DNA of 64,000 nt from an uncultured Oscillospiraceae bacterium (GCA_947629795.1 CANRFC010000007.1:1-64000), one strand, 5' to 3'; counted from the stretch's first letter, positions 55,076 to 64,000 are shown. Program-made: numbers and translations. The notes: generated by a model from the sequence alone, not told the origin.

Positions 55076-56245
55076 TTATGCCTGGGCGCCCTGGCCGCCG
55101 CCGGAACGGCCCCGGCCGCCCCGGTGCTTCCGGCGGCGGTTGGTCCGGTTCTGGCCGCCCTCCTTCTTCTCTCCGGAGGGCTTGGGGGCGGAGGGCTGCT
55201 GGGCCTTGTTCTCCCGCCGGGGCTGGCTCTGCCGCTGGGCGCGGGGCTCGGTGCGGCGCTGGCTCTGCCGCCGGTCGGACCGGCCGCCCAGCTCGCCGCC
55301 CAGAACGGCGTCGATGCGGCCGTCCAGGCTCCGCCGGGGGTCCACGGGAGCCGCCGGGGGCGGGGTGGTCTTGCGCAGCTTCTCCAGCTCCTCCCGGGGG
55401 GGCGCCACGTATCCCTCGGGCCGGCGGCCCTTGCCGTTTCGGATGACGTTGAGCTCGTCGGGGGCGTAGGCCTGGGGGGGCACGTCGGGCTGGTCCTCCA
55501 GCCGGACCTTTACCTTCTCCCGGAGGAAGTCCACCCCGGCCACGGTGCCGGCGCCGTCGGGGGTCTCCACAAAGGATTCATTCTTGGGGAGGCGCTTCAC
55601 CGCGTCCTCATAGGCCCCCTGTTCGTACTTCAGGCAGCACATCAGCCGGCCGCAGGCGCCGGAGATCTTGGTGGGGTTCAGGCTCAGGCCCTGGGTCTTG
55701 GCCATCTTGATGGACACGGGCTGGAACTGCTCCAGGAAGGCGTTGCAGCAGAAGGGCCGGCCGCAGATGCCCAGGCCCCCCAGGAGCTTGGACTCGTCCC
55801 GGACGCCGATCTGCCGCAGCTCGATGCGGGAGTGGAAGGTGGCGGCCAGGTCCTTCACCAAGGAGCGGAAGTCCACCCGCCCCTCGCTGGTGAAGAAGAA
55901 GAGGAGCTTGGTGCCGTCAAAGGAGCACTCGCAGCGCACCAGCTTCATGTCCAGGCCGTGCTCCACGATCTTCCCGGCGCATACCGCCATGGCCTTGGCC
56001 TCCCGCTCCCGGTTGGCCTTCAGGGTCTCCCGGTCCTTGTCGGTGGCCAGGCGGAGCATGGGCCGCAGGGGGGGCACCACAGTCTGGTCCTCCACCAGGG
56101 CGTTGGCCCGGGAGCACACCCCGAACTCGGGGCCCTTGGCGGTCTCGGTGATGACCTCGTCCCCCACGTGGACCTGGACGCCCTTGGGGTCGAAGTAGTA
56201 TTCCTTTCCGCCGCTTTTAAAACGCACGCCGATGATCTCGGTCAT
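55076..56245 (-). CDS. ricT: RicT (YaaT, PSP1-domain) regulator
   Basis: RicT is part of the Ric (RicAFT) complex, which carries iron-sulfur clusters and affects sporulation, competence and RNase Y in Bacillus. The 389-residue product has the PSP1 domain (residues about 1-260) with the Cys-rich segments LGICGRPFCCN and SGACGRLMCCLKYEQ, and a VRFKSGGKEYYFDP start. A long basic, Arg/Gln-rich tail (about residues 290-389) is much longer than usual and looks disordered and nucleic-acid-friendly. Its start overlaps the holB stop (ATGA). Confidence 0.93.
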   Translation of the reverse strand: MTEIIGVRFKSGGKEYYFDPKGVQVHVGDEVITETAKGPEFGVCSRANALVEDQTVVPPLRPMLRLATDKDRETLKANREREAKAMAVCAGKIVEHGLDMKLVRCECSFDGTKLLFFFTSEGRVDFRSLVKDLAATFHSRIELRQIGVRDESKLLGGLGICGRPFCCNAFLEQFQPVSIKMAKTQGLSLNPTKISGACGRLMCCLKYEQGAYEDAVKRLPKNESFVETPDGAGTVAGVDFLREKVKVRLEDQPDVPPQAYAPDELNVIRNGKGRRPEGYVAPPREELEKLRKTTPPPAAPVDPRRSLDGRIDAVLGGELGGRSDRRQSQRRTEPRAQRQSQPRRENKAQQPSAPKPSGEKKEGGQNRTNRRRKHRGGRGRSGGGQGAQA

Positions 56246-57234
56246 ATCTTTCCCTCCGTCAGCTTGGCGCACAGCGCCCCGCACAAATGTCCGGCGCCCA
56301 CGTTGAAGTCCAGGGCCCGGTCCAGCTTTTGCAACTCCTCCGCCGCCCCCAGCAGCGCTCCGGCCGGCAGCCCGGCGGCGGCGCGCACCGCCTCCAGGTC
56401 CCCCTCGTCCGGGGGGCCGGCCTGGGCCCCGGTCTGAAGGGCCAGGGCGTGGCGGAGCAGCTCGGTGCTCCGCCGCAGCACGTCGGACAGGGCGGAGCGG
56501 TCCCACTTTTCCAGGCCTACGCAGAACACCGCCAGGTCCAGCTCGCTGCCGGAGGCAAAGACCTGTACCAGCTCCCGGGCGGCCTGGGCCCCTTGGGGGG
56601 AGAGGGCTCCCTCCAGCTCCTGCACCGCCGTGCCCAGGATGCCTCCGCAGCGCACCGCGGCGGCCCGGATCTGGGCGTCGGACTTGTCCGGGAAGCGCGC
56701 CCGCAGGAAGCCCTCGGCCTCCTCCCGGCTCACCGGGGAGAGGGAGAGCCCCTCGCACCGGGAGCGGATGGTGGTGAGCATCCCGGCGGGGTTATCGGTG
56801 AGGAGGAGGAAGGCGGCGTAGGCCGGCCCCTCCTCCAGGAGCTTGAGAATGGAGTTCTGGGCGTAGCCGTTCATGGCATCGGCGTGGTGGACGACGTACA
56901 CCTTCCGGGGGGCCTCGTTGGGGCGGATGAAGGCGTCGGCGCGCATCCGCCGGGCCTGCTCGATGACGATCTCCCGCTTGCCCTCGGGCAGGTCCACGTG
57001 GATGACATCGGGGTGGATGTCCCCCAGAGCCTTCTTACAGCCGGGGCAGACGCCGCAGGGCTTTTCTCCCTGACCGGTGCACACCATGGCGGCGGCCATC
57101 AGCCGGGCCAGGGTGCTCTTCCCCGACCCACGGGGGCCCGAGATGAGGTAGGCGTGGCTCAGCCCCCGGCCCTTTTCCTGGGCGGAGAGCTGCCGTTTCA
57201 GGGCCTGGTTGCCCGCCAGCGCGTCAAACAGCAT
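56242..57234 (-). CDS. holB: DNA polymerase III delta' subunit
   Basis: Delta' is part of the clamp loader. The 330-residue AAA+ protein has Walker A-like GPRGSGKSTLARLM, a zinc-module segment CGVCPGCKKALGDIHPDV, and the sensor region NSILKLLEEGPAYAAFLLLT with RSRCEGL after it. It is translationally coupled to ricT, the same pair as in Bacillus. Confidence 0.93.
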   Translation of the reverse strand: MLFDALAGNQALKRQLSAQEKGRGLSHAYLISGPRGSGKSTLARLMAAAMVCTGQGEKPCGVCPGCKKALGDIHPDVIHVDLPEGKREIVIEQARRMRADAFIRPNEAPRKVYVVHHADAMNGYAQNSILKLLEEGPAYAAFLLLTDNPAGMLTTIRSRCEGLSLSPVSREEAEGFLRARFPDKSDAQIRAAAVRCGGILGTAVQELEGALSPQGAQAARELVQVFASGSELDLAVFCVGLEKWDRSALSDVLRRSTELLRHALALQTGAQAGPPDEGDLEAVRAAAGLPAGALLGAAEELQKLDRALDFNVGAGHLCGALCAKLTEGKI

Positions 57235-57333
57235 ACCGGGGCCCCTCCTTTAAAAAATGGTGTAGAAATTTATTATATCCGAAAATCCGGTTTTTTGCAA
57301 ATGCGGGTTATTTCCAGAATGGAGAGAAAACCC

Positions 57334-59145
57334 TTAATTCTCTTCATCCAGCTTGAGCACCGCCATAAAGGCCTCGGTGGGAATTTGGACCGTGCCCAGG
57401 GAGCGCATCTTCTTTTTGCCCTCCTTCTGCTTTTCCAGCAGCTTCTTCTTCCGGGTGATGTCGCCGCCGTAGCACTTGGCCAGCACGTCCTTGCGCATGG
57501 CCTTGATGGTCTCCCGGGCGATGATCTTGCCGCCGATGGCGGCCTGGATGGGCACCTCGAAGAGCTGGCGGGGGATGTTGTCCTTCAGCTTCTCGCACAG
57601 CTTCCGGGCCCGGGGATAGGCCTTCTCCCGGTGGGCAATGAAGCTCAGGGCGTCCACCTGGTCTCCGTTGAGGAGCAGGTCCACCTTCACCAGCTCGCTG
57701 GGGCGGTACTCGCTCATCTCATAGTCCAGGGAGGCGTAGCCCTTGGTCCGGGCCTTGAGGATGTCAAAGAAATCGTAGATGATCTCCCCCAGGGGCATCT
57801 GGTAGTGGATCTCCACCAGGTTGGTGTCCAGGTACTGCATGTCCTTGAACTCCCCCCGGCGGTCCTGGCACAGGGGCATGATGTTGCCCACGTAGTCCGG
57901 GGGCGTGATGATGGAGACCTTGGCGAAGGGCTCCTCGGCCATCTGGATGCTCCCCACGTCCGGGTAGTTGTGGGGGTTGTCCACCATGACCACAGTCCCG
58001 TCGGTCTTGGTGATGCGGTAGATGACGCTGGGGAGGGTGGTGATGAGGTCCAGGTCGAACTCCCGCTCCAGCCGCTCCTGGATGATCTCCATGTGGAGCA
58101 TCCCCAGAAAGCCGCAGCGGAAGCCGAAGCCCAGGGCCGCCGAGGACTCCGGCTCAAAGGAGAGGGAGGCGTCGTTGAGCTGGAGCTTTTCCAGGGCGTC
58201 CCGCAGGTCGGGGAACTTGGAGCCGTCCTCGGTGTAGATGCCGCAGTAGACCATGGACTGGGCCGCCCGGTAGCCGGGCAGAGCGGTCTCGGCGGGGCGC
58301 TCGGCCCCGGTGATGGTGTCCCCCACCCGGGTGTCCTTCACGTTCTTGATGGAGGCGGTGAGGTAGCCCACCTCCCCGGCGATGAGCTCGTCACAGGGCT
58401 CCAGGCCCAGGGGGAGCAGATGGCCGCACTCCAGCACGTCGTACTCCGCCCCCGAGGCGAACATGCGCACCTTCATGCCCTTCTTCACCGTGCCCTCCAT
58501 CACCCGGAACAGCACGATGACCCCCCGGTAGGCGTCATATTGGGAGTCGAAGATCAGGGCCCGGAGGGGGGCCTTGGGGTCGCCGGTGGGGGCGGGGATG
58601 TTGTGGACGATGTCCTCCAGCACGGCGGGGATGTTGATGCCCATTTTGGCCGAGATCTCCGGGGCGTCCATGGCGGGCAGGCCGATGACGTCCTCAATCT
58701 CGTGCTTGACCTTCTGGGGGTCGGCGGCGGGCAGGTCGATCTTGTTCACCACCGGCCGGATCTCCAGGTCGTGTTCCAGGGCCAGGAAGGTGTTGGCCAG
58801 GGTCTGGGCCTCGATGCCCTGGGCGGCGTCCACCACCAGCACCGCCCCCTCGCAGGCCGCCAGGGAGCGGGAGACCTCGTAGTTGAAGTCCACGTGGCCC
58901 GGGGTGTCGATGAGGTTGAGCTCGTAGGTCTCCCCGTCGGCGGCCTGGTAGGAGAGGCGGACGGCACGGGCCTTGATGGTGATGCCCCGCTCCCGCTCCA
59001 GGTCCATGTTGTCCAGGAGCTGGGACTCCATCTCCCGCTGCTCCACGGCGTTGCACGCCTCGATGAGCCGGTCGGACAGGGTGGACTTGCCGTGGTCGAT
59101 GTGGGCGATAATGCTGAAATTGCGGATCTTGCTTTGGTCAGTCAT
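57334..59145 (-). CDS. lepA: Elongation factor 4 (LepA)
   Basis: LepA is a ribosome-associated GTPase linked to back-translocation or ribosome assembly. The 603-residue product starts [20 protein letters not shown], with G1 in [13 protein letters not shown]3 DTPGHVDF and G4 [10 protein letters not shown]. The elongation-factor domains follow, then the LepA-specific C-terminal domain (VRRAYLxx-like [20 protein letters not shown]). An open frame runs further upstream into the repeat, but it has no ribosome site and adds a non-homologous tail. Confidence 0.96.
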   Translation of the reverse strand: MTDQSKIRNFSIIAHIDHGKSTLSDRLIEACNAVEQREMESQLLDNMDLERERGITIKARAVRLSYQAADGETYELNLIDTPGHVDFNYEVSRSLAACEGAVLVVDAAQGIEAQTLANTFLALEHDLEIRPVVNKIDLPAADPQKVKHEIEDVIGLPAMDAPEISAKMGINIPAVLEDIVHNIPAPTGDPKAPLRALIFDSQYDAYRGVIVLFRVMEGTVKKGMKVRMFASGAEYDVLECGHLLPLGLEPCDELIAGEVGYLTASIKNVKDTRVGDTITGAERPAETALPGYRAAQSMVYCGIYTEDGSKFPDLRDALEKLQLNDASLSFEPESSAALGFGFRCGFLGMLHMEIIQERLEREFDLDLITTLPSVIYRITKTDGTVVMVDNPHNYPDVGSIQMAEEPFAKVSIITPPDYVGNIMPLCQDRRGEFKDMQYLDTNLVEIHYQMPLGEIIYDFFDILKARTKGYASLDYEMSEYRPSELVKVDLLLNGDQVDALSFIAHREKAYPRARKLCEKLKDNIPRQLFEVPIQAAIGGKIIARETIKAMRKDVLAKCYGGDITRKKKLLEKQKEGKKKMRSLGTVQIPTEAFMAVLKLDEEN

Positions 59146-59170
59146 AAGGAAAAACCTCACAGTAAAAAAT

Positions 59171-59281
59171 GGGGCCCCCAAAAAGGCGGCCATCAGCCTT
59201 TTTGGGGAGAGGAAGAAGGAGCCTGCGGATATGGAGTTTCCGGCAAGCCCCACATGCCGGAAACGGAATGGAGCGGGCTTC
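59171..59281 (+). repeat. Structured repeat, copy 3
   Basis: It has the same plan as the copies at 1-184 with different stem sequences. GGGGCCCC is followed by a perfect 12-bp hairpin (59176-59187 with 59196-59207), then a purine linker. The second element has outer stem AGCCTGC/GCGGGCT (59220-59226 with 59273-59279), the same internal loops (GGATATGGAG, CGGAATGGA) and a perfect 9-bp inner stem (TTTCCGGCA with TGCCGGAAA). It lies between lepA and an XRE gene, antisense to both. Confidence 0.85.
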
Positions 59282-59340
59282 TTCTGACGAGGTCAGTCAT
59301 AGAGATGACCTCTCAGCGCAAAGATAAAAACAGATATATC

Positions 59341-60054
59341 TTATTTTTTCCCGCTCCACCGGTTGGTCATATTGTAGTTGACCCGCTCGCCGGTGGTGTG
59401 GATGATCTGCAGCAGGGACTGGTAGGGGCCCGGATAGTTTTTGGCCAGGGCGTCGTTGCCCATCGCGGGGAAGGAGTCGGCCCCCTTCTCCCTGACCTGC
59501 TCGGCCAGGGCGTCTACGTAGTCGGCCTCGGAGAAGATCATGTCGGCGTTGATGCACCCAGTGGAGAAGTGGGGGGTGGGAATGGAGAAGAAGTTCTCGT
59601 TCTGGGTGCCCGAGGAGCGGTAGAGGTAGCGGAACATCTTGTAGATGGCCGAGGAGAGGTAGTCCGAGGCCGCCTGCACCGCCTTCTTGCTCCCGGTCTT
59701 GCCCAGCAGGTCGAAGAGCACGCTTACCGAGTTCACCAGCAGCTTCCGGTTAAGGGTGGCCATGATGGAGCCGTGGAGCACGTTGTCCCGCTGGGCCCCC
59801 TCGTCATAGAGCTCCTCCGCCCCGATGGTGACCCCCTCCCGGATCATGGACCGGCCCAGCAGAAAGTCGGCGGAGACCCGGTAGTAGTCGCAGGCCCGGC
59901 GCACAAAGGCCAGGCCGGGCTCCCGCACCCCGTTTTCATAGTGGGACAGCAGGGCCTGGGAGATGCCCAGGTCCTTGGCGGCAGAGCGCTGGCTGACCCC
60001 CTTTTCCCGGCGCAGAAGGGAGAGGGATCTGGCGAAATCGTTGTTGGTTTCCAT
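59341..60054 (-). CDS. XRE-family regulator with unknown C-terminal domain
   Basis: The 237-residue protein has an N-terminal helix-turn-helix domain (residues about 5-65: SLSLLRREKGVSQRSAAKDL, then ALLSHYENGVREPGL). The remaining 165 residues form a helical region that includes VQAASDYLSSAIYKMFRYLY. No ligand-binding family is recognised. It may sense a metabolite or membrane state. It is divergent from pta, 177 bp away. Confidence 0.8.
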   Translation of the reverse strand: METNNDFARSLSLLRREKGVSQRSAAKDLGISQALLSHYENGVREPGLAFVRRACDYYRVSADFLLGRSMIREGVTIGAEELYDEGAQRDNVLHGSIMATLNRKLLVNSVSVLFDLLGKTGSKKAVQAASDYLSSAIYKMFRYLYRSSGTQNENFFSIPTPHFSTGCINADMIFSEADYVDALAEQVREKGADSFPAMGNDALAKNYPGPYQSLLQIIHTTGERVNYNMTNRWSGKK

Positions 60055-60147
60055 AGACTCACACCCCGATTAAAAACTGTACGTATAGTATAGACAAAAC
60101 AATACAACTTGTAAAGGAAAATTTTTCGGAAAATTCGCCGCCCTCCG

Positions 60148-60177
60148 TTGTCTTTTTCGGTGCAGGTGGTGTATAAT
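60148..60177 (+). promoter_or_regulatory. Promoter of pta
   Basis: TTGTCT and TATAAT are 18 bases apart, with an extended -10-like TG directly before TATAAT. Confidence 0.78.
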
Positions 60178-60231
60178 GGAAACAATCCGAAATTTCGGCA
60201 AGGAAAAACAACTTTTTTGGAGGGTAAAAAT

Positions 60232-61212
60232 ATGTTCGGATTCGGCACCATGATCGAAAAGCTCAAACGCGACCCCAAGACCATCGTCTTCACTGAGGGC
60301 ACCGACCCCCGTATCCTGGAGGCCAGCGCCCGGCTCCTCTCCGGCACCTGGCTGACTCCCATCCTGGTGGGCAACCCCGACGAGGTGAAGGCCGCCGCCG
60401 AGAATGCCGGCTACAACATCCGGGGCGCCAAGATCGTCGATCCCAACAACTACGAGAAGATGGACGAGATGGTGGCCAAGATGGTGGAGCTGCGCAAGGG
60501 CAAGATGACCGAGGAGGAGTGCCGCAAGAAGCTCCTCCAGGCCAACTACTTCGGCACCATGCTGGTGGCCATGAAGGAGGCCGACTGCCTGCTGGGCGGC
60601 GCCACCTACTCCACCGCCGACACGGTCCGTCCCGCACTCCAGCTCATCAAGACCAAGCCGGGCAACAAGATCGTCTCCTCCTGCTTCATCCTGGTGCGCG
60701 AGTCCGCCACCGGTGACAACGAGGTCCTGGCCATGGGCGACTGCGCCATCAACATCAAGCCCGACGAGGACCAGCTGGTGGAGATCGCCCAGGAGACCGC
60801 CCTGTGCGCCCGCACCTTCGGCATCGACCCCAAGGTGGCCTTCCTGAGCTACTCCACCCACGGCTCCGGCTCCGGCGAGGACGTGGACAAGATGCGCAAC
60901 GCCTACCAGAAGCTCCGGGCCATGAACCCCGACTTCGACGTGGACGGCGAGCTCCAGTTCGACGCCGCCGTCTCCCCCCGGGTGGCCCAGACCAAGTGCG
61001 CCGACTCCAAGGTGGCCGGCTACGCCAACACCTTCATCTTCCCCGACATCAACGCCGGCAACATCGGCTACAAGATCGCCCAGCGCCTGGGCAATTTCGA
61101 CGCCTACGGCCCCATCCTCCTGGGCCTCAACGCTCCGGTGAACGACCTCTCCCGGGGCTGCAACGCCATCGAGGTCTACTCCATGGCCATCATCACCGCC
61201 GCCCTGAGCTAA
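60232..61212 (+). CDS. pta: Phosphate acetyltransferase
   Basis: Pta interconverts acetyl-CoA and acetyl phosphate for acetate formation and substrate-level ATP. The 326-residue product is the short single-domain form: TIVFTEGTDPRILEASARLL at the start, then a PTA-type ADCLLGGATYSTADTVRPAL, KIVSSCFIL and FLSYSTHGSGSGEDVDKMRN, and the C-terminal GPILLGLNAPVNDLSRGC. The ATG follows GGAGGG. An ackA gene is not adjacent. Confidence 0.94.
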   Translation: MFGFGTMIEKLKRDPKTIVFTEGTDPRILEASARLLSGTWLTPILVGNPDEVKAAAENAGYNIRGAKIVDPNNYEKMDEMVAKMVELRKGKMTEEECRKKLLQANYFGTMLVAMKEADCLLGGATYSTADTVRPALQLIKTKPGNKIVSSCFILVRESATGDNEVLAMGDCAINIKPDEDQLVEIAQETALCARTFGIDPKVAFLSYSTHGSGSGEDVDKMRNAYQKLRAMNPDFDVDGELQFDAAVSPRVAQTKCADSKVAGYANTFIFPDINAGNIGYKIAQRLGNFDAYGPILLGLNAPVNDLSRGCNAIEVYSMAIITAALS

Positions 61213-61310
61213 AGGCGCGGTACAAAGGCGGGAAAGGTTACATATCCGATGACAGGGCGGAAACAGCCCTGTAATCTCTGATTACAAACCGGTATCGCCG
61301 CGAAAACAAG

Positions 61311-61349
61311 AAAAAGTGGGACTGCCGACATCGGCAGCCCCACTTTTTT
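61311..61349 (+). terminator. Terminator downstream of pta
   Basis: AAGTGGGACTGCCGA pairs with the CGGCAG and CCCACTT region around a CAT loop, followed by TTTTTT. Confidence 0.88.
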
Positions 61350-61459
61350 ACTGGAACAAAAGGACCCCCCTTAACTTGTGAAGGATTTTCCCTTGTGACC
61401 CCCAAATATGGACCGGGCAAAAATCTCTATGGTAAAAAAGCCGAAAAAATGGAAACCTC

Positions 61460-61511
61460 TTGCGCCGGAGAAAAAAACATGGTATGATTCACCTTGTAAC
61501 CAAATTGTAAT
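61460..61511 (+). promoter_or_regulatory. Promoter of the M23 gene with a WalR-like box
   Basis: TTGCGC (61460-61465) and TATGAT (61483-61488) are 17 bases apart. TGTAAC-CAAAT-TGTAAT (61495-61511) is a perfect match to the WalR consensus TGTWAH-N5-TGTWAH. It sits at or just after the predicted start, a position that would favour repression. A single half-site TGTTAC lies at 61527. Confidence 0.65.
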
Positions 61512-61580
61512 AATTCGTTGCCCCCTTGTTACCGTTTGGGGGCGGCGAGTACCTTTGCTTAGAGAAAGAGGGTCCTCTCC

Positions 61581-62954
61581 ATGGTCGATCTCACCTCCCG
61601 GCTCCGCCGGGCCCGGCCCCTGGTCCAGCGCTTCGCCTTCCTGGCTCTGTCCATCACGGTGGGCGCCGGCTCCATCCTGGGCTGCTTTTACACCCCCAGC
61701 TACGCCGTGAGCGTAGACGGCGTGGAACTGGCCCGGGTGAGCACCAAGGAGGAGGTGGCCGAGGCCATCGGCCGGGTGGAGCAGCGGGCCGGGTCCATCC
61801 TGGGCCGGCCCTATACCCTGGACGCCTCGGTGGACTTCGGCTTCGGCCTGAGCGAGAAGGAGTCCCTTACCACCACCGCCAAGGTGGAGAGCTACCTGTT
61901 CAACCACATCAACGAGGTGGTCAAGGCCTCCATCCTCACCGTGGACGGCAAGACCGTAGGGGCCGTGGCAAATCCTGCCGACCTGGCCGATCTGCTGGAC
62001 GACCTGAAGGCCCCCTACCTGACCGATGACACCGTCTCCTCCGACTTTGTGGAGGATGTGAAGGTGAGCCGGGACTATGTCTCGACTGACGAGCTCACCG
62101 ACCTGGCCGACCTGCGCGCCGCCCTCACCCAGCTCCGGGAGGAGCGGGTGGAGTACACCGTGGAGGCCGGCGACACCCTCATCGGCATCGCCAAGACCCA
62201 CGACCTCACCCTGGACGGGCTGCTGGAGCTCAACCCCCAGCAGGATGTGAACAGCCTCTTCCCCGGGGATGTGCTCACCATCTCCCTGGAGGTGCCCTAT
62301 CTGTCGGTGGAGACCGTGGAGCACAAGGTCTACGACGACGTGCTTCCCTTCGATACCCAGGAGGTCCCCGACGACACCCTCTATGAGGGGGACAGCAAGG
62401 TCCTCACCGAGGGCGTGGACGGCACCGCCACCTATGATGTGACCATCACCAGCGTCAACGGCGCCGAGGTGGAGCGGGTGGTCAACTCCACCACGCCCAT
62501 CGTCCAGCCCACCACCCAGGTCCTGGCCGTGGGTACCAAGGAGCGGCCCAAGACCATGGCCACCGGCAGCTTCCAGTGGCCTCTCCGGGGCACCATTACC
62601 TCCCAGTACGGCTACCGCCGGATCTTCGGCAGCTCCAGCTTCCACTCCGGCCTGGACATCGCCGCCCCCTACGGCACCAAGATCGCCGCCGCCGACGGCG
62701 GCAAGGTGACCTTCGCCGGCACCGGCACGGGCAAGAACTGGAGCTACGGCAACTTCGTGATGATCGACCACGAGAACGGCTATGTCACCATCTACGCCCA
62801 CTGCTCCAGCCTGGACGTGAAGGCGGGGGAGCGGGTCTACAAGGGCCAGACCATCGCCCGGGTGGGCTCCACCGGCCGCTCCACCGGCAACCACTGCCAC
62901 TTCACCGTGAAGGTCAATGGCTCCACCGCCAATCCCCTGAACTATCTGCCCTGA
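61581..62954 (+). CDS. Secreted LysM-G5-M23 peptidoglycan endopeptidase
   Basis: The 457-residue protein has a membrane or signal helix (residues about 18-40) and an N-terminal region resembling those of spore-former M23 proteins. A LysM domain follows (about residues 190-238, EYTVEAGDTLIGIAKTHDLT), then a G5-like domain (about 245-325), and a C-terminal M23 domain. The zinc-binding motifs are SSFHSGLDIAAP (HxxxD) and GNHCHFTVKVNG (HxH). M23 enzymes cut cross-bridge peptides. It probably works in wall remodelling, in line with the WalR-like box upstream. It is monocistronic. Confidence 0.92.
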   Translation: MVDLTSRLRRARPLVQRFAFLALSITVGAGSILGCFYTPSYAVSVDGVELARVSTKEEVAEAIGRVEQRAGSILGRPYTLDASVDFGFGLSEKESLTTTAKVESYLFNHINEVVKASILTVDGKTVGAVANPADLADLLDDLKAPYLTDDTVSSDFVEDVKVSRDYVSTDELTDLADLRAALTQLREERVEYTVEAGDTLIGIAKTHDLTLDGLLELNPQQDVNSLFPGDVLTISLEVPYLSVETVEHKVYDDVLPFDTQEVPDDTLYEGDSKVLTEGVDGTATYDVTITSVNGAEVERVVNSTTPIVQPTTQVLAVGTKERPKTMATGSFQWPLRGTITSQYGYRRIFGSSSFHSGLDIAAPYGTKIAAADGGKVTFAGTGTGKNWSYGNFVMIDHENGYVTIYAHCSSLDVKAGERVYKGQTIARVGSTGRSTGNHCHFTVKVNGSTANPLNYLP

Positions 62955-63009
62955 AAAAGCGGAGGCTCCCCTGCCCTTTTGAGCAAGCCCCCCGATATTT
63001 CAACAAGGC

Positions 63010-63050
63010 GACCCCCCATGCAGGCTTGTTTCCTGCATGGGGGGTCTTTT
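63010..63050. terminator. Bidirectional terminator
   Basis: A 15-bp stem (GACCCCCCATGCAGG with CCTGCATGGGGGGTC) around a 7-base loop, followed by TTTT on +, lies between the M23 gene and the converging mrp. Confidence 0.88.
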
Positions 63051-63158
63051 GCTGCAGCGTATCCTGTTTGCACTTGTGCATTAGGGATCGAAAATACCGA
63101 ATTGTCGCAGATTTCCGGCTTCTGCAGAAAATCATACTATCTGCATGGACAAATGCTC

Positions 63159-63971
63159 TTACAGCTTCTCCGCCACCTCGGTGAGGTAGTTGGGGGCGGC
63201 CTCGATGCGCCCGGCATCCACGGCGGCGGCCAGGGCGGGGTCAATGGGCAGCTTGGCCAGCACCGGCAGGGCGTGGCGCTGGGCGATGTCGTCGATGTGG
63301 CTCTCCCCGAACACCGAGTGGCGCTTGCCGCAGTCGGGGCACTGGAAGTAGCTGTAATTCTCGATGAGGCCCAGGATGGGGATCTTCATCATCTCGGCCA
63401 TCTTCACGGCCTTCTCCACGATCATGCTCACCAGCTCCTGGGGAGAGGTGACCACGATGATGCCGTCCACCGGCAGGGACTGGAAGACGGTGAGGGGCAC
63501 GTCTCCCGTTCCGGGAGGCATGTCCACGAACATGTAGTCCACGTCCCCCCACTGCACGTCGGTCCAGAATTGCTTCACCGCTCCGGCGATGAGGCTGCCC
63601 CGCCAGACCACCGGGTCGGACTCGTTGTCCACCAGGAGGTTGAGGGACATGAGCTTCACTCCCAGGATGCTCTCCACCGGGAGGATGCCCAGCTCGTTGC
63701 CCTCGGCCCGCTGATGGACGCCGAAGGCCTTGGGGATGGAGGGGCCGGTGATGTCGGCGTCCAGCACGGCGGCCTGCTTGCCGCTGCCCTGGACGGCGGC
63801 GGCCAGGGCGGCGGTGACCAGGCTTTTGCCCACTCCACCCTTGCCGGACATGACGGCGATGACCTTCTTCACATGGGAGTTGGGGTTGGCCTTGGCCTTG
63901 AAGTCGAACTCCTCGGTGCGCTCGCCGCAGCTCTCGGCGCAGGAGGAGCAGTCGTGATTGCAATCTGCCAT
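63159..63971 (-). CDS. mrp: Mrp/NBP35-type iron-sulfur carrier ATPase
   Basis: Mrp proteins bind and transfer iron-sulfur clusters. The 270-residue product has an N-terminal Cys-rich segment (CNHDCSSCAESCGER), the deviant Walker A GKGGVGKSLVTAAL, a switch VLDADITGPSIPKAFG, Walker B-like MFVDMPPGTGD, and a CxxC pair in FQCPDCGKRHSVFG that holds the bridging cluster. The ATG follows AAAAGGAG. Confidence 0.94.
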   Translation of the reverse strand: MADCNHDCSSCAESCGERTEEFDFKAKANPNSHVKKVIAVMSGKGGVGKSLVTAALAAAVQGSGKQAAVLDADITGPSIPKAFGVHQRAEGNELGILPVESILGVKLMSLNLLVDNESDPVVWRGSLIAGAVKQFWTDVQWGDVDYMFVDMPPGTGDVPLTVFQSLPVDGIIVVTSPQELVSMIVEKAVKMAEMMKIPILGLIENYSYFQCPDCGKRHSVFGESHIDDIAQRHALPVLAKLPIDPALAAAVDAGRIEAAPNYLTEVAEKL

Positions 63972-64000
63972 AGTGTTCCGGATCTCCTTTTTGAATTGAT

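Noticed and set aside
57334-59253. A longer lepA with 36 extra N-terminal residues
   Set aside because: The extension is translated repeat DNA without a ribosome site, and LepA homology begins at [10 protein letters not shown].
56287-60093. A 1268-codon open frame on +
   Set aside because: It is antisense to holB, lepA and an XRE gene, all of which are well supported; its product has no recognisable domain.

Overview
The window looks like the replication-origin region of a high-GC, endospore-forming member of the Clostridia, most like the Oscillospiraceae (Flavonifractor/Lawsonibacter/Pseudoflavonifractor type). This is inferred from four things: the Bacillus-type order rpmH - dnaA - dnaN - rlbA - recF - remB - gyrB - gyrA; the sporulation genes gpr, spoIIP and ytvI; several SLH-domain surface proteins; and strongly GC-biased codon use. 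The species itself cannot be read from the sequence.

Layout. 1-16.7 kb, all on +: two tandem copies of a structured repeat, a perfect parS site, an SLH protein, mscL, rsmG, a minD-like ATPase, a methylglyoxal-synthase-like gene that has lost catalytic residues, hisS, an esterase, two tandem SLH proteins (the second, an SLH-parvulin, is frameshifted), aspS, an M20 amidohydrolase with two membrane proteins, and an SLH-anchored M13 metallopeptidase. 16.8-28.4 kb, mostly on -: an LTA-synthase-type enzyme, glyS behind a T-box, a YihY protein, rpsT, gpr (+), a KAP-type NTPase, and the khpB/yidC/yidD/rnpA/rpmH group. 28.4-39.6 kb, +: oriC-like sequence on both sides of dnaA, then dnaN to gyrA and rnhA. 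39.6-49.5 kb: lexA, a marR/ABC-exporter operon, an orphan HicB, an SDR enzyme and a large secreted YcdB/SLH protein. 49.5-64 kb: spoIIP, a small accessory patch (an XRE regulator divergent from a short gene, next to a type I toxin-antitoxin-like locus), htrA, ytvI, ricT-holB, lepA, another XRE gene, pta, an LysM/G5/M23 hydrolase with a WalR-like box, and mrp.

How it fits together. Most genes serve replication initiation, translation (hisS, aspS, glyS, rpsT, rpmH, rnpA, lepA, rsmG), membrane-protein insertion (yidC/yidD), envelope building and remodelling (LTA synthase, M23 hydrolase, SLH proteins) and sporulation.

The most unusual observations are: (1) a compact locus at about 51.96-52.25 kb with two strong, convergent, fully overlapping promoters, a 19-codon ORF behind a near-perfect but hairpin-sequestered Shine-Dalgarno, and terminators at both ends, which has the architecture of a type I toxin-antitoxin module; (2) a three-copy, two-hairpin repeat whose stems differ in sequence but keep pairing; (3) an operon of an M20 hydrolase and two membrane proteins that may be an uncharacterised transport system. 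No rRNA, tRNA, CRISPR array, insertion sequence or prophage was recognised.
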